NCBI GenBank assembly: GCA_023055425.1
Contig: JALGPY010000002.1
Location: 50,615,321-50,679,320 of the forward strand
DNA: 64,000 bases
DNA from: Linanthus parryae
Lineage: Eukaryota > Streptophyta > Magnoliopsida > Ericales > Polemoniaceae
Direction: 5' to 3'
Made by a program: the position numbers and the translations under genes
Part shown: positions 1-11,744 of the stretch, piece after piece
Position numbering within the stretch: the first letter of the stretch is position 1
Layout of the letters: each line of letters starts with the position of its first letter
The notes under the pieces: model-generated
Told to the model about the DNA's origin: nothing
What the model saw: the letters and a program-made list of their open reading frames with translations, nothing else
Database searches by the model: none

Positions 1-1380
1 TTCCTAACTCTCAGTGGCCACTCTCGCGTACCACATCTTGTCTGTAGCAATCCAGGTTCATGACTCTGTTCATGCATAAACAGTAAAAAACCGAAGACAG
101 AATAATAAACACAACTTCTACTGTATTAAGACTTAAACAATCATGAATCCAAAGTCGGGATAAACTAAGTTGCTGACATCATAAACCCTAGGTTCACCGA
201 GAACCTAGGTAAAAATTTTAGCTAATAAAAACTAACATAAAGAAGAGAAGAGAATCAAACAGGTGACGGAAATCTGGCGATTTCGGGGACTGCTCCGATG
301 CTCCGGCTTCTGCTCTGCTCTGTTGTGTCTGAATCTGATTTTGTGTGTTCTCTGATGCTTCCTGAAACTGTTGGGCAGAGCTGCTTTATATAATGATGAA
401 TTTTCCATAGTCCTATGCTGAAATTCATGTTCTGTCCTTAATTCTGTCCACCTTTGACTTTTCTGATGAAGTTTGACCTTTTCCACCGTCTTCAGAAAAT
501 TCGAGAAATCTTGACCTGCGTTTGAACGCACAACGACTGCGTTTGAACGCACATTCTGAGAGTTGAATTTTTGACTTTGACTTCCGTTAACTTTTTGCTC
601 CTGCGTTTGAACGCACATTTTGGTCTTCTGGTTGACTTCTGCCTGATTCTGACCTTTCTGAAATTTGAAGTTTCCTACGTCTGAACGCTGGATGTGCGTT
701 TGAACGCACAACACTTAGTCATTTTCTGGCCAGTTTTCCCTGTCTTCTGCTGCTACACTGCGTTGTGCGTTTGAACGCACAATGTGCGTCTGAACGCACA
801 TACTTAGCCAATTTTATGCACTTTATTGCGTTTAGCCAATTTTCTTCTTTTTTGGCCTCCGGGACTCAGTTTTTTCATTTGGCCACCAATCTTGCATGCG
901 GACATATGTTATTTTAGACTTCGGGGCTGCGTTTGAACGCACATGTGCGACAACCCCAACTTTAAAACGCAGTAACTTCTTCGTCCGGTCTCTGATTTAG
1001 CTCCGTGACCTATCGTTGGAAAGTTCTTGAAGTCTAATTTCATTTTCCACTGGTCTCACTCCAAAATTCAATATATAACTTAAGCTATGATCAAACTAGT
1101 GGATACTGGTCATGCTAGCATCTCCAACTTTGCCTCTCTTCACTCCTCTTGAGCGTTTCTTTGTTTCCGAAGTTCGTTCCATGCCTTAAATCAACCGCTT
1201 AGCATCCGTTCCTGTCAAAACAACATGAAAAACTATACCAAGCGATTATATATGTCATTTAATATATATTTATTCATGAAAACGCCAGGATTTCACAATT
1301 AAGCTCAAACTCATCTTTTTCATACTACGGGGCTTTGTCGGCTAAAACTTGCTCAATCTTATGGAAACTCAACTTCTTAC
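1..1380 (-). repeat. LTR-like non-coding segment with repeated near-palindromic 16-mers
   Basis: No credible protein is encoded; the open frame over 232-714 arises because a 16-base motif recurs. Read on the minus strand there is a TATA-like ATTATATAAAG at about 385-395 and a long A/T-rich leader. A perfect 9-bp stem with a 5-nt loop lies at 187-209 (CCTAGGTTC/GAACCTAGG). Six exact and one variant copy of TGCGTTTGAACGCACA lie between 517 and 943. TATA, leader and short internal repeats resemble the LTR of a large plant LTR retrotransposon cut by the window edge, but no partner LTR is visible, so this is an inference. Confidence 0.4.
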
Positions 1381-1429
1381 ATTCTATTATAGGCTCATAG
1401 ATAACTCATAAATGAGAGTTATCAGGTAC

Positions 1430-1904
1430 TCCCCAGTATAGTGAAACTATCACATTGCACTACCCAATATCAAAACTTGCTGATAATGTTCCCCATTTGC
1501 AATAAACCAGTCACTTTGAAATTGGGAAAAAAATCATCCAGCACCATCCATGTAAAAAGGGTAAGAATGTCAATACAAAATTATGTTAAATGAAAAAAAA
1601 AGAAAATGGAAGAATATAATGTTCATTCCTCTCCGATCTGCTTGTTCTTCTCCTCCATCCTTCCACATTCGCTTCTCTCTCCTCTAAACCCTCCATCTCA
1701 TCTCTGAGCCACTGATTCCCAACCCTCCCGTCACCTCCCTTAGCCCTAAACCGCCCAATATCTTGCCGGACCAGATCCTCTACGGCAATCATGACCAATT
1801 CCAAACTTTTCGACCAAATCGAGACGTTGAATCCAGATTCCGGCTTCACCAATATTTGGTCCCAAATACTGCGATTTACAAATCTGGTATTTGTCTCTAA
1901 ATAA
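1430..1904. repeat. Copy of a dispersed repeat related to 23745-24895
   Basis: Bases 1432-1535 are, in reverse complement, close to two blocks at 23745-23821 and 24853-24890 (landmarks GTTCCCCATTTGCAATAAA and CCCCAGTATAGTGAAACTAT). The other copy is split by a 1-kb insertion. The rest (1586-1852) holds an 88-codon minus-strand open frame of unknown nature, rich in Arg and Glu, which may be a captured gene fragment or chance. No transposase is seen. This looks like one end of a non-autonomous DNA transposon. Confidence 0.45.
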
Positions 1905-3080
1905 TGATAACTCCTTAATAAGAGTTATCTTACATACACTTTACATTGTCATTTGTGAGCGTTTCGGTGCAAAGTGACAAGATTTGAGCCAAAATATGAA
2001 GAAAATGCACATTTGGATGTTTTTGAGCTTTAAAGTACAATTCGGGCATTACTTAATGGTTTTGAGTATGATTTTGATAATTAATCACATTTGATCTTCG
2101 CGGTAGTGTTCGTGTTGTTGTTTGACAGGAACTACGCATGTGGGAATCAAGTGGAGAGAAGAAACAAGCTTTAGAATAGAGGAAATAGGCGAATTTGGCG
2201 AGTTCTGGATGTTTTCGCCAAATTTGGGAATAATTGAGAAAAACGAGAAAACAGTCCGGAAACGGGAATTTCTAGACATGAGCAAATTCTACGTCGCGAA
2301 AGGACTCTAAAGGTGCAAAAATCACATTCATCGGAGTTCGGGATCAAAATCCAGGTCCTTATTTGCTTTTCAAAAAGCTTAGTTGCTTTTCCTGAATGTT
2401 TTAGAGAAAATTAAGGATATTTGAAGGATATTTTGGATTCTACAATGAAGATGGAAGTGAGAGCGATGGCAATTGAAATTAGACTCGAAGAGCTTTCCAA
2501 CGGCGGGTCACGGAGCTAAAACGGACATCTGACGAAAAAGTTATGGACCATTGAAGACGAAGAAGAATCCTGGATTACAGGGTCTTCACACGAAGACAAT
2601 TTGTCTTCGCACGAAGACCTTCTTACGAAGAGAATTTCTCTTCCCACGAAGAATTTTACATAGCCAAATTTTAGAATGTCTTCTTGTGCATGCTTGCAGT
2701 ATCAAAATAGGAAGACCTTCTCACGAAGAGAAAAATTCTTCGCACGAAGATCTTCGCACGAAGAGATTTTGTCTTCGCACGAAGAGATCGCCTGATTCAG
2801 TAAAAACGTTGGGGCTTTTGTTCAATTACTTTGAACTTCATCTAAACACTATGGAAACATATTAGAACGGGTTAGGGCATAGTTTTTCAGTATCTTTGAG
2901 TTGGAGAAAAGTGCTTGGAGCTACGGGGAGCTTGGGAGACGCTTTGTTTGATCTTTTCTCTTCCCTCTCTCTAGTTTTTGATTTATGATCATGAAACTTT
3001 GTATCTTGATCATGTGTAAACGTAGCTAAACCCGTAATTCGGGATATATCATAGATAGCTACTGTTTGAATACCGTAATC
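1905..3080 (+). repeat. Athila-like LTR, copy 1 (3'-truncated)
   Basis: The segment begins TGATAACTCC and is repeated with high similarity at 5822-6786 and 21087-22250. The two later copies are each preceded by a purine tract (AAGTGTGGGGGTAT), the polypurine tract expected just before a 3' LTR. TG start, purine tract and lack of coding capacity fit an LTR of an Athila-like Ty3/gypsy element. Homology to copy 3 stops near 3080 (copy 3 continues to about 22945), so this copy has lost its right part and is fused to internal sequence. Bases 2580-2795 carry many TCTTC/GAAGA near-palindromes. The 104-codon frame at 2551-2865 is a by-product of these. Confidence 0.6.
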
Positions 3081-5037
3081 ATATTTGAGGCAACCGGTCG
3101 GGTCTTCGACCTTAAATTACAAGGCGCTTGTTGGGAGGCAACCCAACCTATTTATTTTGTTTACTTTAGGGAGTGCGTTTTAAATACAGTCGTGTTGCGT
3201 TATTTAATTATCTATGTGGAGAGATGAGAGAGAGAGAGAGGGACTAATGTTGTTTCCTATTAACATACATGAGCAAGTTATGGTACAAAATCCCCCGGTG
3301 TGCCATGACACACATGACCTTCACAGGGGCTTGCATTTGCTAGTTGGGGATTCTTCAAACATGGATTTTAGCAAAGGAGTCAGTCGACCCCGGTGTGCGA
3401 GAACACACTGACTTTTTGGGAGCATGGTGGCGCCACTACTGTGCTTGGGGACTGCTTGGAGTGATTTCGTCCCCACCCTTGAGGTGGTTGTGAGTATTTA
3501 TTTTCTCTTTCTAAATTTTGTGTTTCTTTTATATAAGTATGTCATAGCTCCATCTCATCTACTGGCTTTTCGCATTGATTGCTGAGTTCTCTTGCATGAT
3601 ATCTAAATTCGTTGAGGACAACGAAGCACTCAGTGTGGGGGTGGTTTAATTGTTTACTAGCCAATGTGTTTTCATAGCCAGTTACTTGTAGGATGTGTTT
3701 AGATTGTATTGCGAGTCAGTATAGTGATTTATGTTATGCTTTTATTTATATTGTCGTATTGTGTAGAGTAGATTTAAATATTGTTTGCACTTTTATATAA
3801 TTGAGTATACCCACCAAAAAAAAATTGAATTGAGTTTTGTGAATTTTTTTCGAGTCTAAGCCTTGCACATAGAGTTAGGACATTATGAAAAATACAAAAA
3901 AAAATGGGAAAAATAGAAAAATCCATAAAAAAATGAGAAAAACGAAAATTTTGAGAAAAGGCAATTGAAAGAAGCATAGACTTGGTTGATTTAGTGAGAT
4001 GTGAACACTTTAGGCTTATGGTGTGAATTTTGACCGAGAGTGACAATTTAAGCTCCCCCTAGTAGGTATAGAGGGAATCTCATTACGGGAATGCCTACCT
4101 ATTTTTAAACTAAATTAAAATTTTAAAAGCTAAAGTGTGTGCTGTTTTTCTCTTAAAAGAGTTGAGCTTGGTGTTTGCTAAACAAGCCGAACGTTCATGT
4201 TGTCCGTCTTAGGTAGTCGCCATCCCGCCTCGTAGTGTCACACAGAACATCTGTGCGAGGATGTGTATTAGAGCACTCACTGCTTTTTAGATCTTACCTT
4301 GTAGGACCACTAGTAGACCCTAATTGATCCTTGAATTCATTGTTAGCCTCTTTGACCTAGGGAGACGATTCTCGGCCTTCATCATATATCGTTTATAATC
4401 ACCTTTCTAGAGCGTCATGAGGGAGCAGTAGTTGAGGGGGGTTAGTTGAGGGAGTGCTTCATTACATATTTGTGTGAGTTCTACATATCGCATGTGCTTC
4501 ATTTGATATCTACGAGAGGATGCGAGGGTGAGTGAGTTGGCTTGCACACTAAGGTGTGGCGGTGTTCCATGTCATTACACCATGGACACAGTAGTGGGGA
4601 GCCTGAGTGTGTGACGTCTAATCCGCACAAAATGGGTTGGTTGTACTTAATTGGTGGAATGTGCTAGGTACTGGATTTCTATCATTTCGGTGTAGGAGGT
4701 TCGTTTGGATTAGGCACATGACATATCTTGTTTGACTACTTGAGAGGGGGATGTGACTGCATTCTAGTGTGGGGGTGTCGACATTTGACTACGGACAGAG
4801 ATATTGTACTTTTGACGACTCCACCTCCACACACGTTCTTTGATTGGCTTGCAGCTTTGTTTGGTGACACCGTGTATTTTATTGAGTTAGGGGGAGATGA
4901 ATTTTATTCGTGATACTCATTCATCGGTTCGTCTATCCCCCCCCCTCCCTAACATGATTACTACAGCTTGATTCTTGAAGGAGGACCACTCATATTTATT
5001 AGATTGTATTGATATTTGGATGAGAAAAAAACAAGAA

Positions 5038-5090
<53 letters not shown>

Positions 5091-5821
5091 AGAAAAGAGA
5101 GAAAAAAGGAGAGGAATAAAGAAAGAATACAATTGTTCTTATTGGAAAACGAGTGGTGAAAGTTCCTAGTTCCGGATTGAAGAAAAAGATGAGTTTTGGA
5201 CATTATTTGCTTTGATGGCCACGGGATTGACATGATACCGGGGTTTGAGAGCCGGATTCGGTGAGATTCGGGTTGTGGATTCCTATCATCATGGTGATGG
5301 TGTGTGAGATATGTGGTTTGGTGAGCTTACGTGACGCTTTAGGATTTTTAATTTTTTTACTTCATACAAGTTATATCCTTTTTGTCCTTAAGCCTCATCA
5401 TTTTTTTACCATTAGCAGAATAGGAGCTCGAACTATGAATGTGGCTTAGCCTTGGTTAGCCTCTTATTTTTATCAGCGCACATGAAGAGGTAGGTTGTTC
5501 TTTATAGTAAAGTTAATATTTCTATAATAACTATGGGGAATTACTTTTTGTCGAGCTTAGTTGCTATTCACACCTCTTGCCTAACTTCATCATCCATTAG
5601 CACTAGTATATGTGTATTGAAATTTCCTGATCTCATAAAAAGAAACAATTTAAAAGTTTTATGTGTTTAAGATCGAGTCTAGAATTGCATTTGCATCATC
5701 TTGCTGCATTAGAGTGTTGTGAGTCATGTTAGAGTGGTTTGAGTCTTGTTGGCTAGTATACAGTTGAATGCAGTAGATGAGACTTTGCTCGGGACGCGCA
5801 AATGGCAAGTGTGGGGGTATT
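3081..5821 (+). mobile_element. Non-coding internal region of Athila-like element, with PPT
   Basis: No gag or pol is present. The stretch begins with sequence of the type found after pol in Athila/Tat elements (GTTGGGAGGCAACCC near 3139) and ends with the polypurine tract AAGTGTGGGGGTAT (5807-5820) directly before the next LTR. Its right third (about 4786-5821) is repeated at 20067-21086. A (GT)n(TA)n microsatellite lies at 5041-5090. Short open frames here (such as 4917-5233 minus, which read the microsatellite) are not genes. The element is non-autonomous or internally deleted. Confidence 0.55.
5041..5090. repeat. (GT)n(TA)n microsatellite
   Basis: About 16 GT units are followed by about 9 TA units. 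In the related copy at 20320-20340 only a TA run is present, so the GT tract expanded or contracted after the copies separated. Confidence 0.9.
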
Positions 5822-6786
5822 TGATAACTACTGAATAAGAGTTATCTTACGTACACTTTACATTGTCATTTGTGTGCGTTTCGGTGCAAAGTGACAAGAT
5901 TTGAGCCAAAATATGAACAAAATGCACATTTCGATGTTTTTGAGCTTTAAAGTACAATCCAGGCATTTCTTAATGGTTTTGAGTATGATTTTGACAATTT
6001 ATCACATTTGATCTTCGCGGTAGTGTTTGTGTTGTTGTTTGACAGGAATTACGCATGTGGGAATCAAGTTAAGAGAAGAAACGAGCTTCGGAATAGAGGA
6101 AATAGGCGAATTTGGCGCGTTTTGGATGTTTTCGGCAAATTTGGGAATAATTGAGAAAAACGAGAAAACGGTCCGGAAAAATTTCTCTACATGAGCAAAT
6201 TCTACGTCGCGAAAGGACTCTAAAGGTGCAAAAATCACATTCATCGGAGTTCGGGATCAAAATCCGGGTCGTTATTTGCTTTTCAAAAAGCTTAGTTGCT
6301 TTTACAGGATGTTTTAGAGAAAATTAAAGATATTTGAAGGATATTTTGGATTCTACAATGAATATGGAAGTGAGAGCGGTGGCAATTGAAATTAGACTCG
6401 AAGAGCTTTCCAACGGCGGGTCACGGAGCTAAAACGGACATCGGACGAAAAAGTTATGGACCGTTGAAGACGAAGAAGAATCCTGGAGTACAGGGTCTTC
6501 ACACGAAGACAATTTGTCTTCGCACGAAGACCTTCTTACGAAGAGAATTTCTCTTCCCACGAAGACTTTTACATAGCCAAATTTCAGAATGTCTTCTTGT
6601 GCATGCTTGCAGTATCAAAATAGGAAGACCTTCTCACGAAGAGAAAAATTCTTCGCACGAAGATCTTCGCACGAAGAGATTTTGTCTTCGCACGAAGAGA
6701 TCGCCTGATTCAGTAAAAACGTTGGGGCTTTTGTTCAATTACTTTGAACTTCATCTAAACACCATGGAAACATATTAGAACGGGTT
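5822..6786 (+). repeat. Athila-like LTR, copy 2 (truncated at the Tat junction)
   Basis: Starts TGATAACTAC after the polypurine tract and follows copy 1 closely, including the TCTTC/GAAGA near-palindrome block (about 6480-6705). It breaks off at GAACGGGTT, where copies 1 and 3 go on with (A/G)GGGCATAGTTTTTCAG. The Tat-type element and its antisense ORF begin at the break. I find no matching continuation that would give a target duplication, so a deletion or recombination probably accompanied the junction. Confidence 0.6.
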
Positions 6787-6791
6787 TAGAA

Positions 6792-9700
6792 CTTTCTAGT
6801 GGGAGAGCTGCTCGATGGTTTAGAACCAATCCTCCCAAGTGCACCTGGAGCCTGATCTGCGATGACCGGAGAAAGTTTACGGCTAGGCCCTATGCCACTC
6901 GTATCGAGAATGTGTGATGGTTCCCAAAGTTATATCCCTCCAAATCTGTTGCTTTTTCAGAAGAGCTTCTTTTCAAAGGTCATGAGCGCTTTCATGAGCG
7001 TTATCGCGAATTCTTCTGCTGGTGTCTAAGGGGTTCTCTCCCTACTCTTGCTGAGTATGTTCTTGAGCTTACTCCCAAGTATGAAAGGATCACAGTCGAC
7101 GTTGATCCAACTCGCGTTTCTCCCCACTTTGGTTTTGATGCAGTGGCGCCTTCCGTTTGGCCTACGTCAATTGTAAGAGGCTGCTACAAGCGACTGCTGT
7201 CTGGGGAGTGCCAAACGATCTTCCGGAGCAACTTTCCCTTCGTTCAACCTTCCGGTGGTCGTGCAGGTCGCTTCTCCAGAAATTGGGTTACTTACTGGAC
7301 TACTCAGCAGGCCAGGTTCGAGACGCAGTCGACTCCTCAGCCCAGCAGAACTCCTACAATCAAGAGGAATTCCTTCCCGTTCCGTCCTAATTGCAGATTG
7401 GATGACTCCCAGTATGGCTGCTACTCCTTGTTGGATCTTGACAATCACTTGTGCCCATCCACCATTCTTGAGGAGAAGATGACCGCAGTTAGGGATGGTG
7501 CTTCGCATGTTATCAAATACACCGAAGATTTTGCCAACGTAAATAATTTCCTCTGTGCGTGTTAAACTCCTTTCCTTTGATGCATTGAGACTTACACTCC
7601 ATTTTCTGTTTTAGTGCTATCTGAGGAGGTTTGCATCTGGAGAGCGCTCCAAGTTGCTGATCAATACTATTGTTGCTGCGAGAAGGCAGGGCGAGAAAAT
7701 TCTGTTAACAATGGGAATGGCTCCCCCAGTAGAGGCTCGGATTCGCGAGGTAATGGATGCATTCATTGACTCCCTGATAGACAATACCCCGACTCTGTCT
7801 CCTCCCAAGAATGCTCCGTCTCCTCCAGCAGATGTTGCCCTGGGAGCCAAGAGACAAAAGCAAAAGGGTATTACAATCTCTTCTCCTCCTAGGAGTGCCC
7901 CAAATTCATCTCCTGCGAAGTCCCTTGCTTCTAAGGATAAAGGCAAAGGTCGCATGCCAAGCAAAGTGCGGAAAGAACTCACAGTTGAGTCCTTCATTCC
8001 TTTTGGTCAGAAGAGGAGGAAGAGGAATTCGAGGAAAGAGAAGTAAGGGGAAGAGATGATGAAGAAGAAAGAGGCGAAAGCGAAAGAGAAGAAGAAAGAG
8101 GTGAGATGCAAGAAGAAGATTCGGAAGGTATCTCAAACAAACTTATCTTTCTTCGTACTTTAGCTCTTGCAATATTTGTTGAACAGTTTGTTCTTTCGCA
8201 GATGATGACACAGAAACCATCAGCGGCCTCCTGGCCAAGAAACAGAAGAAAATCAAGGGTTCTAACTCTGGCATTTCTAGCGAAGCCATAGACAAAGATA
8301 TCCTTGCTGAGTCTGAAAGAACGGCTGCGAAAGCCGCAGAGAGAAGGAGGAAGCGAGAAGAAGATGAGATCGAGCTCATAAAGAGGAGAAGTTTGGAAGA
8401 ACAGCATGTTGATGACTTGGTGGAGCAAGTTGATGATATAGATGCGGCTGCCTTGGAGCAAGCTCAAGGGGACTTTGAGGAGATCGCAGGTGGCAAAGAA
8501 GGTAAGATTTTTAACCTTGTTGTGACTTACCAAGAAGTGATTATTGGTGCATTAAAGCATGGCTTATCAATAGCTGATATTCGCCGATGGCTAGTAGGCA
8601 AGTGTGGTGAACCCTCAAGTAATCATTCAAGCAATGTTTGTAAACTAGGCTTAGTAACCCAATCATCATCGTAAGAAGTTTCTTCACACCCCAGGTCACG
8701 CCCACCTTAAAGATGTGCTTAATGAAGATACCATAGTAGGATATGGTGTCGCATCTTTAGAATATGATGAAGGTGCTGCAATCCCACCTAAGTGTGGAGG
8801 TGCTGGCTCTTGATCTATCAACATAACAGAACACTGTATAATACAAGTTACCTCAACATTTTCCTGTCTTGTATCGCAGGCGATGCTGATGAAGACGTGC
8901 CGGAACAAAGAGGTCAACCCCCTGCATCTTATGCTTCTGAGCGAAGCTCTCACGTTGAGAAGCCTGTCGCAGCTACTGAGTATGCAGGAGAGCCTTTGGA
9001 GGATATCATCGAGGTTTCTGATGATTTCGAAGCTGATACCTTGCTAGTTGAAGAAGATGTTGATGCTGCAGTTGAGGAAATGGAAACAGATGATGTTGGA
9101 GCTGAAGTTCATGAAAATGAGTAGGTCGTGGAAGACATAGCATCACATGCAAATGTTGATGTTCAAATGAATGCTCCCGAGCCACAAGAGCCCCTCGCAG
9201 CCGAAGAAGTTCCTGGTCGAGCAGCAGCTACTACTGTTGCCATTCCTTCAATAGAGGTAGAGCTTCCAGAGGTTCCCCAACCATGGAGTTTTTGGAGATC
9301 GCAAGTTGGATCTGCTTTCGCACCTGTTGCGGCCTATACTCTCCCTGCCAACTATGATGAGCTCGAGCTTGCGGCTGACAGACGAGCCATGCAGCAAGGG
9401 CATGCTTCAGCTTTTCCAGCAGTGCGCATTCCTTCGTTGCGTGAGATCCTTGAGGGGACTGGTATGTCATCTTCTTTTGCATTCTACACCCTTGTTTTAA
9501 AGCTTTTATGCTCTAAACTTGAATCAACTTTGTCAGGAATGAAGCAAACCGATGTAGACTGGCTGATTCAGACGTGCCTCTCATACCATTGGTCGTTCGT
9601 GAAATCTCTGGAGATAGAGCCGTATGACAGGAGGCTTTTCTTGACCGAAGCCATCTGGATTCTAGAGCAGTTGTCTGTGGCCACTCCTGCGACCATTTCT

Positions 9701-10012
9701 CCTAATAGTGCGCAGCTGCTGTTCAGCACATGCAAAGGGCTTTAGGCTAAAGTTCAAGGCAAGCTAGGCTTTGGGTACCTTCTCAACAGGATCACCCAAA
9801 TTCTCGCAGCTGTGAATTTGAAACGCGGCTTCCACAACCTCGCATCTGAGAGACGGAAGGTAGAGGAACAAAGGCAGAAGGCTGAAGAAGCTGTCAACCT
9901 CTTTCATACAATGAATGTCAAGTACGAACAGCTGAAGCAAGAAGTGGACCAAGTAAGAGAGGCATCACTCTCGTTTTATCCAGAAGACCCTTTGATCAAG
10001 GATTTATTTTAG
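6792..10012 (+). pseudogene. Antisense additional ORF of the Tat element, multi-exon and broken
   Basis: Plus-strand open segments at 6792-7565, about 7618-8046, 8106-8291, 8393-8500, 8880-9124, 9128-9745 and 9812-10012 lie downstream of and opposite to pol. The first runs in frame from the left junction, has one TGA at about 6916, and contains stretches such as HERYREFFCWCLRG. Middle parts are Lys/Arg/Glu-rich and low complexity; the end (about 9812-10012) is predicted coiled coil (LASERRKVEEQRQKAEEA) ending in EDPLIKDLF. GT/AG-like boundaries suggest introns (for example AAG/GTAAG near 8500 and CAG before 8880). Tat-type elements are known to carry such antisense ORFs of unknown function. 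The start is missing, cut off at 6787. I assign no function. Confidence 0.55.
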
Positions 10013-11250
10013 AAACAAGAATATTTGTTTAAAACAAAATATTATTGTAATCCTAGTGCTTCCCCCCCCTTTTTTTTAATCTGGAACTCTATGTCTCGTT
10101 TTGCCCTTTTGGGGATTTGCACGAATATCTTGATGCGTATCAATTATGACGTCACATGGTGACTTATCTGCCTTGATTTTCGCGCTAACGATTTATTAGA
10201 TAAGCATGACTTCCTTGGGAAGCCCATCCTTATTATGACCTTCCGTCATTAATTAGGGCGTGCCACCGAATCGTCATAGCTTTTAGTAGGGTAATAGAAT
10301 TTTACCTCTTTTGAGATGTAAGTAATTGATTCTTACCCATTATCCAAGCTTTGCTGACTCAGATAGGTTACTGAAGAGTCCCCCCAAAGTCTATATAAAC
10401 CCTGCCTCTTGCTGCTTGGGTTCTTCATCCCAAAATGTTGCTTGCCATGAGTCCTTACGACTGCTGGCTTCAATGCTTGTCTTTTGTTGATTCGTGGCAA
10501 TTTCAAGTTGTGAAATATGTGTTTATGCCTTGTGCCATAGAAATAGCTCCCAAGATCTTCTTTGTAAAGTTTACTGATCTTTATGACCACTTTGAAGAAG
10601 ATATACATAATACCTCATGTTTGTACGAAGATTCTTCTTCGTCTATTATGTTTGCAGGTCGTATCTCCGGCTGCCTTCCAGCGAGGTGCAGTTCCACACT
10701 GACCTTTTTACCAACTCGTAATGAATGGAGTGATTCTCCTCTAGCTTTCCTAGAGGAGAAACTATTTGCCTCCACGTTCTTGAACAAGGTGTGACGAGCC
10801 ATGGCGCTCGTCTCCGTGGACAATAAGCTTTCTGCCCCACGAGTTGTTATCCACTTGTTCTTCACCGCCGCATCCGCCTGGACATGGGGTTCATCTGGCA
10901 CATCTCTTGGGCAGAAGACCAGTCAAGAGCCTTGTTCAGATTTAAGATCTCGACGATAGCGTCGCATAGCTTTTGTTAGGGCCAATAGGCCGTTCATTTT
11001 ATAGTAAGAATTTTCTTACTATGAACTTTCGCTTGTAGGCTGTTATCTAGACAGATAAATTGTAAGTCATTTTGACTGTTAATGAAGTATACTGTAGCGT
11101 TTGCTGTTTTTGTTTGATACAGCAAATTGTAATATTGCATGCGTGTTGGCTATAAAACAAGTTATGTTTCTTTCGCCTTTTGCATTCGGATACTTTCCTG
11201 AATAATTGTTTTTCTCAAGCTGATAAGTTTTGCGTCGCATGGTACGTTAG
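10013..11250 (-). other. Non-coding part of the Tat 3' region
   Basis: This lies between the antisense ORF and the tandem array. No convincing gene. The open frame at 10435-10794 lacks family features, although a TATA-like CTATATAAACC at about 10391-10401 sits 40 bases before it and could mark a promoter for an antisense transcript. A lone ancestral-looking unit of the tandem array (GGCTGTTATCTAGACAGATAAA) is at about 11038. Confidence 0.4.
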
Positions 11251-11251
11251 T

Positions 11252-11690
11252 GCTGTAGGTTGTTATTTAAACAAATGGGCTTATAGATCAACTAAGATCA
11301 TCTCTGCCGTTTCGGCAAATGGGCTTTGGATCGCATGGGATCGTGTATTCTGGCTGCTATCTGGACAGATGGGCAGATCACTTAAGATCATATTTAAATA
11401 TTGCTGCTATCTCAGCAGATAGGCTTTGGATCACATAGGATCGTGTATTATGGCTGCTATCTAGGCAGATAGGCTTTTAGATCACCTAAGATCGTATTTG
11501 AACATTGCTCCTATCTCGGCAGATAGGCTTTGGATCGCATAGGATCGCATATTATGGCTGCTATCTAGGCAGATAGGCTTTTAGACCACTTAAGATCGTA
11601 TTTGAACATTGCTGCTATCTCGGCAGATAGGCTTTGGATCGCATGAGATCGCATATTTTGGCTGCTATCTTGGCAGATAGGCTTTTGTTG
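11252..11690. repeat. Tandem array with about 104-bp unit, built of two half-units
   Basis: About four units. Each has two related halves centred on GCTGCTATCT(A/C)GGCAGATAGGCTTT, one followed by TAGATCACCTAAGATCGTATTTGAACATT and the other by GGATCGCATAGGATCGCATATTAT. Divergence is greatest in the first unit (left) and least in the last two. The array lies in the 3' region of a Tat-lineage retrotransposon, a place known in plants to breed tandem repeats that can become satellites. Confidence 0.85.
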
Positions 11691-11744
11691 TAAATAAACA
11701 AAGAAGTAAATAAAGTGATAAGAGACGACTATGGTAATAAATTC

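Noticed and set aside
232..714. 160-codon minus-strand frame with recurring CVQT and RSNA
   Set aside because: The repeated peptide comes from the TGCGTTTGAACGCACA array; no domain or codon bias of a gene.
2551..2865. Frames with repeated LRTK and SHEE in the Athila-like LTRs (also 6386-6778 and 21655-22047)
   Set aside because: Products of the TCTTC/GAAGA near-palindromes. Present in LTRs at three sites, with no start context or homology.
4917..5233. Two minus-strand open frames with runs of His/Thr and Ile/Tyr
   Set aside because: They read the (GT)n(TA)n microsatellite; the runs come from the repeat, and the related copy at 20200 lacks the GT part.
7167..7508. Minus-strand frame in the antisense-ORF region as an extension of Tat pol
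   Set aside because: It is the complement of the plus-strand ORF and lacks any retroelement motif.
10435..10794. 119-codon plus frame behind a TATA-like site as a host gene
   Set aside because: No family match; it lies inside the Tat 3' region with equally long frames on the other strand.
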